Shown here: positions 1-10,335 of the stretch, piece by piece
Layout: every line of letters starts with the position of its first letter
Position numbering within the stretch: the stretch's first letter is position 1
Source: Plasmodiophora brassicae
Taxonomy: Eukaryota > Endomyxa: Phytomyxea > Phytomyxea > Plasmodiophorida
Direction: 5' to 3'
Length of the DNA: 64,000 bases
NCBI GenBank assembly: GCA_036867785.1
Contig: CP145418.1
Location: 1,116,001 to 1,180,000 of the forward strand
Made by a program: the position numbers and the translations under genes
Notes under the pieces: model-generated
The model's input: the letters and a program-made list of their open reading frames with translations, nothing else
What the model was told of the DNA's origin: nothing
The model's database searches: none

Positions 1-346
1 ACGGCGTGCTCGTGGCGTTCCGATGACGGAGAACAGCCTGGACGAGTACGGCGGGTCCAGTCGCCCTCAGTCGGCCGGGTACCGACTGGAAACAACCCCG
101 TATCCTGCCCCAGGTAGCCAGGAACGATCACTCTGCGGTCCGGCGTGGCCAGCAGCCCTGAAGCGTTCCCCGCGTGGACGTCCCCTGCGACGAACCGTGT
201 CGCGTCAGGTTGTTCAGCACCCCTCGCCCCGACGACTGCTGACCGTCTACGTTGCATTGCGCCTGCCCCGCGTCGAGGCCGTCTTCCTCGACACGCTGAA
301 ATCCATCACCTTGGCCAATGATGAGAACCGATCCCGCGTTCTCTGA
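1..346 (+). CDS. Possible 3' end of a gene entering from the left edge
   Basis: A frame open from the left edge to a TGA at 344-346 has mostly G or C in third positions, as real exons nearby do, especially over the last 35 codons (around LPRVEAVFLDTLKSITLAND). It may be interrupted by one or two short introns; a GTACCG...CCCAG stretch near 80-114 would fit. No domain is recognised. The opposite strand is also partly open here, so strand choice rests on codon third-position bias only. Confidence 0.3.
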   Translation, partial: RRARGVPMTENSLDEYGGSSRPQSAGYRLETTPYPAPGSQERSLCGPAWPAALKRSPRGRPLRRTVSRQVVQHPSPRRLLTVYVALRLPRVEAVFLDTLKSITLANDENRSRVL

Positions 347-587
347 TACAAATGCAATATGCACCATAACGATCGCGAATCGCCATGTATGCGCTGTTGT
401 TGCTGTTGTTGCAAGGGTGCACGTTGCCGAAGGGGAGCCCGGCGGCTGCGGTCCCCTCGAACAATGCTGGCGGCGTCCGTGACGGCGCGGGCCGCCGCTC
501 TTCGTCGGCGATTATTCGTATCGTCGCCCCGGTGGACAATACGTCGGACAATGTCGGGTGTCGTCGTCGACTGCGACACCGGGGGCC

Positions 588-1587
588 ATGATCCAGGCCA
601 ACGGCGACGATCGGGTCGACGTGGACAAGGACGTCGTCGCGCCGCAGTCATTGCTGTCCGATGCGGTCGGGGGACCGCGACAGGGCCCAGTGCGATCGTC
701 GAACCCCCTGACGTGATTCGCGGCAGGCCCTCATGGAGCACATGGCGCGTGGGACCGTCGTCATTGAACCCTTCATTCCCGAGAACCTGTCGACCAGCTC
801 CTATGATGTCACTCTGGGTACCCGATGTGGGTGATGTAGCCTGAACGGGGCTGGGTTCAATCGGTGCGCTTTGCAGGCGAATACTACTTCCGGGAAGCGA
901 CGCCCGAGCCTGGAGACGGTATCTTCAATCCGGTACGCCCGTTTGACGACTAGCGTGGTTTCACACTGACAGCATGCGACTCGACAGTACTCGGAGGCAA
1001 TGGTTCGTCGGGTCTGGGGTGCAAACGATCTGCAGAGGGCCGAGCGGGCTGGTCGGTTGGGTCATATGATCACGAGGACGGGTTCGCTCACTGTCCCGCC
1101 TACAGGGTTGTGGATGGACAGGACAAACCTGAAGCTCGAGAACGTGCATCGTGACGACCAGCTGATCTGGATCCGCCCCGGAGAGACCATCCTCGGCCAC
1201 ACGAATGAGTTCATTGGCGGCCGTCGGACGGTGACGACGATGATGAAGGCGCGTTCATCGCTCGGGCGGAACTTCATTGAAGTTTGCAAATGTAGGCCGT
1301 GCTACGAGGACGTCGTGTTTGGAGTCTGATTGGCGCTGTTGCGATCAGGTGCCGGCTGGGGCGATATCGGATACGTTAATCGCTGGACGATGGAGATCAC
1401 CAACAACTCCCGGCACTATTCCATCCCTCTTGTCGTCGGGCGACGCATTGCCCAGATCGTGTTCTTCGACACCCAGGGCACGCTGAACGGGCGGTCGTAT
1501 AGCAACAACGGCAAGTATCAGACCGCTGATACGCTCGAGGCGTTGAAACAGAAATGGTCGCCGTTTGATATGCTGCCCAAGATGTAA
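588..1587 (+). CDS. dCTP deaminase (DCD/dUTPase fold), spliced
   Basis: Deaminates dCTP to dUTP, a source of dUMP for thymidylate synthesis. Exons join cleanly when introns 666-726, 827-876, 933-972 and 1292-1348 are removed (40-61 bp, GT-AG). The product, about 260 residues, shows family motifs in order: LLSDA near the N-terminus, an SYDVTLG strand, RPGETILGHTNEFIGG, then MMKARSSLGR (the nucleotide-binding RSSLGR loop), AGWGDIGY and MEITN, whose Glu matches the catalytic Glu of bacterial Dcd. It ends at a TAA after DMLPKM. I start at ATG 588; an alternative first exon from ATG 464 would add an Arg/Ala-rich, mitochondrial-targeting-like leader through a 34-bp intron. It is convergent with the TTLL gene, 207 bp apart. 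The enzyme family is common in bacteria, archaea and viruses and patchy in eukaryotes. Confidence 0.85.
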
Positions 1588-1794
1588 ACGCCCCCAATTG
1601 CATTGGTCGACCGACGCCTGTTAATGGTTCGCATATGTTTCCAGGTACCTTGACCGGGAACTTCGCAAGTCTCAAAAGCCCCATACAGGTAACAAGGCGC
1701 AGGAAGGCACCGCACGTTCAACGTGATCCTGTCCCTCGCTCTCAACAACGCGTCGTACAGTATACAGCGCCTTTCTTGCCAGTTTCGCGTACCA

Positions 1795-3452
1795 CTATAG
1801 ACACTGCTGCTTGTATTGCATACCGAACTGCCTTCTGACGGTGCGAAGCAGCGCCTGGTCATTAACGTTGGACACGAATCCGCCGTTACGTAACCCTGGA
1901 TGCCCCAGCTGTGAATGACCCAACATGGGCAGAGGCACTGTTACCAATACCGTACCGTGTATCCTAGACTGGACGTCCCGTGTCAGTGTTCTACTATGTG
2001 GGATTGGCGGCGGGATCCGGTTGCACAACGCAAACGATAACGCACGAGCGTCGCGCTCATCGAAGAATTGTGCCAAGCTCAGTCGCGGGTGCGGTTCAAA
2101 CCTCGGGTAGACGCGCTCCCAGTTCCTCCGTCTCGCGTACTCGGCGTCGGTCTCGCTAAAGATTGCACTTCGACTCTCGGACGGTGGTGCCGAACGTCTT
2201 CCGGTCGACGCTCCCAGACCTGACGTGGGCTCGCCAATACCAATCAGCGAGAACAGGTCTGACAGCATCGCCTTCTTGATGTCGGTGTCGATCGGCGATG
2301 ACCCGGCCAACGTCGGGCATCGGTTGACCTCGAGCAACCACGGGTGCAATTTGTGGTCCAGCAGCACTGGCCACGTAAATCAAGACCAGCATCCAAACCC
2401 AGACTGACAAGGCGACGTCGTACCATCGAATCCGAACAGTTCGAACATCTGGTTGCTGCGACGCAATGGCACGTGATGCTGGATGGACGCGCTGAGCACC
2501 GAATGGACGCAAATCATCGTCTTGGCAACCAGCGCCTTGATGGCGACCTGTACTTGGCCGGCGTGCTCCTTGCCGAGAAGGTCCCAGAGCGTCGACAGGC
2601 GCCGCTTATGCCCGATCTCGTTGACGTCATCGTATTCCGGGTGGTTCCTGTTAATGGCGACGTTCGTCAGGTGGATGAACTGGTTCGCCAGCTGCGTCGG
2701 GTCCTTCGTGTACGGTTCCGTTGCCAGGCGCACAATTCCATCCTTGAACAGATACACCCGAAGGGGATCCACAGACGTCACTGCGACATACAGGCGAAGG
2801 TCGAACTTTCTCCTGTCCACAACTGGCATTCAGCATGCGCAGGTACGCGTCGGCGTCGACGCTTACCCGTCGATAAGGTACGGCTGGACGTAACGGGACA
2901 CGATGGTGTCCATCTTGGCGACGACGGTCTTCCTGGATTTAATGATGCTGATGTCTTTGCCCTGGGACCCGGTCGTCGGTTTCGTGATCCAGAGGGCGTG
3001 CGGTCTGGTGCGCATGGCGCAGGCCAGGCGGTCGGCCTCGCCGGGCAGCAGGAACGTCTGCGGGATGATCATGCCAAAGTGCTGGCGACCGTGCCGTTTG
3101 ATCATGCGGCGAATGTTGACGACGAGGGCGTCCTTCCGAGTCAGCGTTTGCGATCCGGGCAGACGGTTGACGACCTGGTACGATGCGAGCTGCTTGTAGG
3201 AGTCTAACGGCAGACCCCTCGGGCTCCACAGCACGCGCCAGCTGAACCGTCCCGGCGTGCACGTCATGCCAAGGTCACTAAGCGCCTCCTTCACCAACGT
3301 GACACCCTTGCCAAGCACCAGGCACCGTTTCGAATGGCTGTCCATGCTCGGCGACCTTTCCATGTGTTGCCGATCGTCCGGCTGATCCGTATGGCCAGCG
3401 ATGGCTAGGTCGACAGGCGGGAGCGTGCCGGCGCCGACCACGTCGCCGCCAT
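1795..3452 (-). CDS. Tubulin-tyrosine ligase-like protein (probable polyglutamylase)
   Basis: TTL-family ATP-grasp ligases add amino acids, usually Glu or Gly, to tubulin tails. Two introns, 2866-2813 and 2423-2367 (54 and 57 bp, minus strand), restore the domain. In order: VLWSPRGLP, a Lys-rich helix, ITKPTTGSQGKDI (ATP-binding loop), YLIDGRKFDLRLYVAV across splice 1, IHLTNVAINR, then FELFGFDVLLDHKLHPWLLE across splice 2 followed by VN (metal-binding Glu and Asn). The domain ends near LFSLIGI; about 150 further residues to the stop at 1795 are not recognised, so the true C-terminus could lie earlier with another splice. ATG 3452 (MYGGDVV) is the first ATG of the frame; ATG at MERSP is also possible. 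Which amino acid is added cannot be told. Presence suggests an organism with cilia or modified microtubules. Confidence 0.85.
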
Positions 3453-3612
3453 ACATTGCTGGAGTTGCAAAGTATACGACAAAGCGATCGCGCAAGCGTA
3501 CCACGACCACCGACTCGTGTCTACTACTGCTGTACCACTATTCCTCGCCATACAGTACACGTACACGACGAATTGCAGGCGTTCACGACAATGGCTGCAA
3601 GGTGACGCGTGT

Positions 3613-4299
3613 TTAGGCAGGAATGTTTCCATCGTTAGCAGGTGCATCGACTTGGGGTCCTGCTTTTGGTTGCACTTCAGAGGCGGGCTGGCATTGCGAA
3701 TCGTACTGTGGCGGCTCGTTAGGGTTCCCGGGCGGCGCCGCGACGGTCACGGGGGCATCCAGTGTCTCGAGGGCCCCGTGCTCGCGGAGCAGCAGGACCG
3801 CGACCGCCGTCAGGTCGATGGCGAGCAGAGCGGCGAAGACCGACGTTGCCGTTGACGATGGGAACCCGACATGCGCGAACTGGACAGCGGAGATCAACGC
3901 AAACTGGCTCATGAAGAGGGTGACCCACGAAAGGGACACAAGAGCGACCGCCGACGGGTTCGCCTTCTGCATGAACACCATGGCGTACCCGCCCAACAGA
4001 GAGATGAACATGAACGTGTTCCAGACGATGACGAACTGCTGGTTGTGCTCGATGCGGCTGAAATAACTGCCGACGTACAGGTCGGACGCGAGCGCCCAGG
4101 CGGAGATGACGTAACACAGGACGAGTGGCGCGATGGCGATGATCATGCCGGCCACCGCGGTCAGTTGTGGGTTCACAGAGAACCACACGCGACGCAGGAA
4201 GAAGTCCCGCCTGGCCATCATGATGTGTTCGAGCCGCCGATCGAAATGGCACGCGGACGTCACGTTGAGACACGCGCCACCATGCTTTATGCCGTCCAT
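3613..4299 (-). CDS. Multi-pass membrane protein, unknown family
   Basis: A single-exon frame of about 228 residues. Four hydrophobic segments are clear: GMIIAIAPLVLCYVISAWAL, VIVWNTFMFISLLGGYAMVF, VALVSLSWVTLFMSQFALIS and VFAALLAIDLTAVAVLLL. A Pro/Gln-rich hydrophilic tail of about 45 residues follows. The second and third segments loosely recall the N-terminal half of Amt/Rh ammonium channels, but the pore residues cannot be placed, so no function is assigned. Start is ATG 4299 (MDGIKHGG); the frame itself opens on a GTG, and ATG 4221 (MMARRDFF) just before the first membrane segment is the other candidate. It lies 160 bp upstream of the TTLL start on the same strand. Confidence 0.6.
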   Translation of the reverse strand: MDGIKHGGACLNVTSACHFDRRLEHIMMARRDFFLRRVWFSVNPQLTAVAGMIIAIAPLVLCYVISAWALASDLYVGSYFSRIEHNQQFVIVWNTFMFISLLGGYAMVFMQKANPSAVALVSLSWVTLFMSQFALISAVQFAHVGFPSSTATSVFAALLAIDLTAVAVLLLREHGALETLDAPVTVAAPPGNPNEPPQYDSQCQPASEVQPKAGPQVDAPANDGNIPA

Positions 4300-4341
4300 G
4301 GGGTGCACGACTGGACGCGAGCCAGCCTCCCCAGAGCGCTG

Positions 4342-5139
4342 CTAGGTGTGATAGGTGGAATGTTGATCCCGCCACTTCCCGACGAGCAGGTCAGCGACAC
4401 CGGTATGACGATGCGCGTTGGCGACCGTGATGGCGCTGAGTAGCGTTCGGTCGCGAACGCGCGTCCTGTCGGTCAGTAGCCGGACGATGCCAGCATGACC
4501 GCTGAGCGACGCCTGCATCAGGGCAGCGCTCTGGTGCCGCGTCGGATTGCAGCGATTGTCGGCGAGCAGAACGCCGACGATATCCTCGCGATTGGAACGA
4601 ACGGCGGATAGCAGAGCGTCATCGACGTGACCACGCAAATCCAGTTGGGCATCGGCGAGTAGGGCGCTGATGACGTTCAGGTCGCCGTTCCGGACAGCGA
4701 CCATTAGGGCCGGCCCACCAGGCAACGTTGCCCCGCAATCGCGACGAGCACTGGCCAGGATGATTTCAACGATATTCGTGTGGCCGAACATGCAGGCCAG
4801 AAGGAGGGGACGATCCAGCGCGGGCACGACGCGAGGATCGCCGACCAGCAGACGTACGATGCCGACATGGCCGCGTCGAGTCGCGATACCCAGGGACAGG
4901 TTTCGCTCCGCGCCCGGGTCGACCCTGCTGTCGCTCAGCAGCGTTCTGGCGACGGCGACGTGCCCGACATCACACGCGATGGCCAGCGCGCTGACGTGCA
5001 GGCGTCGAAGCGCATCGACGGCCGCCGTCCGCATGCGCCGACACACGTCGAACATCGACGCCAGGTCGCCGTCGACCGCCAGGAACGACAACGCCAGCGA
5101 CAGGACGTCGGCGCTCAGATCGACCAGCCGCTTCGCCAT
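4342..5139 (-). CDS. F-box-like / ankyrin-repeat protein
   Basis: 265 residues without introns. The N-terminus, MAKRLVDLSADVLSLALSFL then DLASMFDVCRRMR, fits an F-box, which docks to Skp1 in SCF ubiquitin ligases. From about residue 55 a run of five to six short ankyrin-type repeats follows, each with an ALxxAxxxGHxxIVRLLL pattern (for example TRRGHVGIVRLLVGDPRV and CMFGHTNIVEIILASA). The inferred role is substrate recruitment for ubiquitylation. The frame extends 168 bp further upstream, but the sequence there is not domain-like, so ATG 5139 was chosen. It is divergent from the NTE gene. Confidence 0.75.
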   Translation of the reverse strand: MAKRLVDLSADVLSLALSFLAVDGDLASMFDVCRRMRTAAVDALRRLHVSALAIACDVGHVAVARTLLSDSRVDPGAERNLSLGIATRRGHVGIVRLLVGDPRVVPALDRPLLLACMFGHTNIVEIILASARRDCGATLPGGPALMVAVRNGDLNVISALLADAQLDLRGHVDDALLSAVRSNREDIVGVLLADNRCNPTRHQSAALMQASLSGHAGIVRLLTDRTRVRDRTLLSAITVANAHRHTGVADLLVGKWRDQHSTYHT

Positions 5140-5344
5140 CGGCACCCAACCTCCCCGTTCCGCTATTTGCCGCCGAACGCCGCCGAATCTTTCCCCAAAT
5201 AATTTCAATCGGTGTACAGTTACGTTGCCCCGCTGCGATTTTGTTTGTTGCCGCGCCCCCGTGCCGCTGAGCGTCAGTACGAACTGCACGCTGCCGGCGG
5301 CGCTCATTTGTCAATCGTCGGGTCTGGAAAAGGGGTCGCGGCAA
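5140..5344. promoter_or_regulatory. Shared divergent promoter region
   Basis: 205 bp separate the start codons of the F-box/ankyrin gene (minus) and the NTE gene (plus). Any promoter of either gene must lie at least partly here. No TATA box or other defined element is clear. Confidence 0.4.
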
Positions 5345-8300
5345 ATGGAGAAATCGCGCAGCCGGCGATGGATCGCGATTGCTGTCGCGATTGTCGCGTC
5401 AGCCGTGCTGGCGTCGCTGAGGTACGCAGGGGGGGTGCTGGACGCAGACGCGACGTCAGTGACACGTCGAGTGCAGTAGGAGAACGGGATGGTTGAAGAA
5501 TACGTTCGATATCCAGTTGCAGGTGGAACTGCAATGGGGACATGTGCTACTTGTCGTCCTGGTGAACATCGCCGTCGTTGGATACGCGGGCGCGCATGTC
5601 TGGGTGCAGAAAGCGCTGAAACCGCGACGAACGCCCGGCAATGCCGAAATCAGCACGGCCACTGCCGACATCTTCAACAAGATCGATGCCGCGGAAGTCG
5701 TTGCAATCGGTTCCGTTGCACTGTTTGAAATGACCAACCGATTTCTGTCCAGGTTCGCGATCCTGATGAGCACTTTGAACGAATGGAACGCACGTCGGAT
5801 AAGGTGCCACACGAGCGGAAGGATGCAGCGGCTGATACGTCAGCTGCTGCCGAGCCGTTGTCAACGGAGGACCGCGTGTATCGAGCATTCTCGAAGATTT
5901 CCTCGAGACTCCCACGCGAGGCGTTTACCGAGTTCTACAGTCGATGCATCGTCTGGCATCATCTCGACGATGGGGACACGGTATGGGGCATTCGCCTACG
6001 AACCGAATAATTCGATATCTCATGTGCTTTGGGGCAGTTGTTCAGCCGCGGCGACGAACTGGGTGACATTGGCATGTACATAGTTGTTGAAGGTTCGCCG
6101 AGGTCACTGCACGCATGCGTATTGCTGATTAGATGAGCGGCCAGGATCTTTGTCGGCGTATCGGAGCTCAACGTCGCTCACGGCCCCTTTCCAACGCTAC
6201 CACGCTGGCGACTTTGCCGGTGACATATCGATGCTTGCCAGATGCAAGCGGTTTTTCACCCTGCGCGCCGATACCGATGGTAAGGGGACGTCCTGGTGAC
6301 CTGGTCCGATACTGAATAAGTTTGAACTCTGCCATTTAGTCGAACTCGTGCGCGTTTCGACAAACATGTTCAAGGAATTGGCGGCCAAATATCCGGCCTG
6401 GGTTCTGTCGTTCATGCGCACTTCGCTATCCCGCAACTGGTACACTGCTCATTTCTTTCTTCGAGGATTTCTGCAAATATCCTCCGACGACGACCAGCTG
6501 AATCATCATCAGGTTCGATGGCGCGTATGCCATTCGCTCGTCCTTACCTAACTCATGTGCACCTGTAGTGCGCCTTGACAAACTACTTCGCAGAAGGCAC
6601 TCCCAATGGCGATGCGCTTGCGTCATTCGAGCCGGACCTTCAGGAAATGCATCTGTCCAGCGGTCAGGTGATCTATGAGCACTCGACGACAAGGCATCGT
6701 CACATGTACATCCTCAAGAAAGGTCGCGTGTGCCTTACACCAAAACCGCCAATGGAGCAACTGCAAATTGGGGCTGCAAGTTCAGCAGGTGATACCTTCA
6801 GCGATTGTGTCCGATCTTCGCTGACTTCGATTTATTTGTTTCCCGTTCATGTAGTGGAGTCAGCTCTGTATCAGTCTGTGGAAGTTGGACCAGGCGCCGT
6901 ATTCGGCGGCGTTTCGTTCATCGCGTCTTGCGGGCACACTGACTCTGCTCGGTGCATGACCGCATGCGTCGTAGCCATTGTAACCAGCGACGATTTCTCC
7001 AAGCGTTCTGATTCGGTTCTCGTCCAACTACTGATGACAATCTGTGAAGAATTGATTTGTCCCGTTCTTCGGCAGTTCGAGGGACTAATGTTCGAGCGGC
7101 ACTGGTATCTCTGGCATGCTTCCATGCATGGTTGCGTTTGACACGTTTTTGTAGGATTCCAGCTGGAAAGCTCCTGTTCAAATCCGGTGACACGGCTGAT
7201 GAGGCCTATATAGTTGTCAGTGGGCGGCTAAGAATATTTTCACGTCGTGCGGATGGAACAACAAAGACTCTTCTGGAGGCGGCACGTGGTGAATCTGTCG
7301 GTGAGCTGTCTCTGCTTGCTGGCGATGAGCACCACAGCTACAGCTGCATATCTGTTCGCGATTGTGAGACTGTCCGCATTCCTAAGCAGGCATTTCTTGA
7401 ACTGCAGGCGCGGCACCCTACATGCTTACGACGTTTCTCGACAATCATCGGTAGAATATCACGATCATGGTTGCTTACCCTGTGGGTTTAATATGTCAGT
7501 TAGCTCGTCGTCTTCGTGAGCTGAGCAGCAAGTCATCTGCATCGCACCGATCGCCAATGGCGAAAATATCCACGATCGCCGTCGTCCCCACGAGTAGCTC
7601 TGTCGACGTTACATCATTCGTCGAGAACCTGGCCGACGCTTTACAGTTCTACGGGTTCGAATTAGCAAGTGCTGCGGTCGACATTTCACTGACAGACAAA
7701 ATCAGGTCGTCACTACACGTTAGCCGCGAGTTGCTGTTTACCAAAGTGTCTGAGGACGGACATGTCGAAGGGCCATCTGATTTGGACCTTGATGAAAGTC
7801 CGTTCTCATTGTCTGTGCCTGGCAATAATCTGTGGACTAATTTGATTGCAAGGAATGCGGCGATCGATGATAACCCATGTTTTGAATGACCTGGAAGAGG
7901 CCCACGATGTTTTAATTTTCTCGTTGACGCACCAGCTCTCGGCGTCATGGTGTAAGTGTTTCATCCGGCAAGCTGACCAGATTATCATTGTTGGAGATGC
8001 ATCGTCATCTCCAGTCGTCTCGGAGCGGGAGTCTCAGCTAATTTGGCCTGAAGTGGACGCACCGGTATCCAACAAGGACCTTGTCCTGCTCCACGACGAT
8101 CATGTCGCACTGTAAGCCATTCCTGTGTTCCATGCGGTTAATTTCTTATCTGTCTTCCCAGGCCTAACGGAACCCGGCATTGGTTTCAAGGAAGGCACCT
8201 TAACGCCCACCATCATATTCGTCGATCTTCCCACAGCGACTACGGTCGGCTCGCTCGGCGTATTTGTCGGCGTGCCGTTGGACTTGTACTGGGCGGCGGA

Positions 8301-9630
8301 GGCGCTCGAGGGTTAGCGCACATGGGCACAATGCAGGTTGAAGTTGACAATGCGACCACCTCTGACAGCACTCCAACTTTTTTTTACGTTAGGCTCTCCA
8401 TGAGCTTCACGTTCCAATTGACATGATCGGTGGCACTTCCCAAGGGGCTTTCATGGCCGGGCTCTTCGCCATGCACGGTCAGCTGGCTATGGAAGAATCA
8501 GTCAATATTCGCTAAGCGTGTTACACCCTACCGTTAGCTGACCTTTGGCCTACCTACATAGGTTAAAATGTTTGCTGCGCGTATGGGAAGTGTCGTCGAG
8601 CTTCTGAAAGACGCCACGTTCCCAATCATGTCGTACTTCTCCGGGCAAAACGTACGTCTACTGCTGCTGTTTCACAAGCTGTGTCATGACGTCGTCTCAG
8701 TTCAGCGAGGCCATCCGCTTTTTCTTCAAAGACGTTCGCATTGAAGTACTGGGCCGCCACTGCCAATGAATTATCATGGAATAACCTGACAGTTTGCCAT
8801 TTAGGATCTATGGGTCCCGTGTACAGTGAATTGTGCTGGGTCCAGCTAACGTGATTTCAACAGATCCCCTACTTCTGCGTTACCACAAATTTAACGGAGT
8901 CTGATATTGAGGTCCATACAACTGGTAATTTATCGACACCCGTGCGCCTGGTATACTAAGTCTCTGACCGTGTTCCCTAGGTTTGCTTTGGGCTGCAGTC
9001 CGATCATCAATGACTGTCGTCGAGTACCTCCCACCAATGTGGATGAACGGATCCGTGCTAATTGAGTACGATTCACAGGCGCCGTTCCGGTACGACGCGA
9101 TGTCTGACCCGTTTCTGTTGCAGTGGTGGTTATGTTGATAACCTTCCCGTTGATATCATGCGCGACCGCTTCGGGCCCGACATCCTGATCGGCGTTGACG
9201 TTGAGAACAAGGCTGCTGCATTCCGAGGCGTGCACGACTTTGGCAGTTCGCTGTCGGGATGGTGGCTCCTGTGGCTGAAGGTGCGCCGACTAGTACTCCC
9301 GTGGGGACCCCATCCGAAGGTCCCCAAGTTTTCCGATATCGTCTCGGCTCTGAGTTACATCAACAATTCCCGCAACGTACGCTCGTTCTTGAACGAAAAG
9401 GTAGGCGCCGCCGTACAGTTATGCTCCCGCCTGCTGGTGACGATCTATCGTTTCAGCTGATGGACGTTTACATTCGCCCCGAACTCGGGTCCGTCCTTCT
9501 TCTTGACTACCACAAGTATGACGAAATCCGAACGTTGGGCTTCAAGCAGGCCCGGCATATCATGGGGAGATGGGTCATGGAGAACAGACGGTTGGTGGCC
9601 CACCCGATGCCAAATTACAGCTGCTCATAG
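5345..9630 (+). CDS. Neuropathy target esterase-like lysophospholipase (3 cNMP domains + patatin)
   Basis: NTE/Nte1 proteins are ER-bound lysophospholipases that deacylate phosphatidylcholine and lysophosphatidylcholine. About 19 introns of 46-71 bp split it; resolved ones include 5422-5476, 5697-5752, 5981-6037, 6093-6144, 6280-6339, 6514-6568, 7105-7154, 7451-7503, 8112-8161, 8337-8392, 8501-8571, 8652-8700, 8746-8814, 8824-8873, 8935-8980, 9066-9123 and 9401-9456. Order: N-terminal hydrophobic segment and a second one ([20 protein letters not shown]); three cyclic-nucleotide-binding folds ([49 protein letters not shown] with VGELSLLAG); the HHHIR segment; then patatin: [22 protein letters not shown] (nucleophile Ser), and [10 protein letters not shown] (catalytic Asp, restored across the 9066-9123 splice). 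About 1,050 residues. One splice near 7790-7850 is unresolved; a splice at 6789-6855 is optional. Confidence 0.93.
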
Positions 9631-10335
9631 TGTCTGTTCTCCAGTCTTGTTTCCGACGTCCGTGGCCGTACCGTCAGCAGCGTGGAGCGTCAGTACAGCG
9701 AAACGAACCTGCAGAACATCATTCCAGTTGCATCCGCTAGAGTATGGGCGCCGTGCATCGTGTGATTCAGTCCACTAATGGCTTATAGTCGCAGGGTGAG
9801 TTCTCGAAACCGCAAATTGTGCGGTCAGCGAGCTTCACAAGCGTCGATCGGCAATGAGTTTTACATAAATAGATTGTTCTCCTTAGCCTCGTGCCTGTAT
9901 GGCGTTCGTCCCGATGTTGTTCGACCAGCTGGCGCCGTTCCCGCCGAAAAGAATCAACAGGACAACCTACGGGACTTTCCATAGAATAGAAGCAAATCGG
10001 CGACGTTATCGAGTATCGTGACGAGGATACCAAGAGAGGGTGCACCTGGACAGGTGACCATCAAGAGAGCGCTTGGCCTAGCAGGCCGAACCCGTAAACA
10101 GCAAGGTTCATGCAGGCGCAAGAAGCTGGGCTTGCTCGGACGGTACCGGCACAGCTGGTACGTCACCACCGCCGGAATCGCTACAACGGGTGACGCAATG
10201 TTAGAAGAGCCGACATACGACGTTGTCGACCGATTATCGTTTATGGGCAGGTTGGCCCTGAACAAAACTGCAGGACTCGAACATTGAAGCTGGGAATGAT
10301 GGGTTAAATATGGTAGGTCGGCTGGGTCGATCGTC
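9631..10335. other. Intergenic region between convergent genes
   Basis: 705 bp between the stops of the NTE and TPR-SET genes. Open frames exist on both strands, but none shows a domain, a coherent splice pattern or the GC-rich third positions of the neighbours. It probably holds the two 3' UTRs and polyadenylation signals, which I cannot place. Confidence 0.5.

Noticed and set aside
128-741. Overlapping minus-strand frames at the left edge
   Set aside because: They lack domain content and overlap the better supported plus-strand sequence; several start on GTG or CTG.
2344-3207. Plus-strand 287-codon frame over the TTLL gene
   Set aside because: It is the antisense shadow of the TTLL exons, which carry clear ATP-grasp motifs.
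4342-5139. Giant-virus origin of the F-box/ankyrin gene
   Set aside because: Such proteins are frequent in some giant viruses, but they also occur in protists, and the neighbours are ordinary spliced host genes with no viral hallmark gene nearby.
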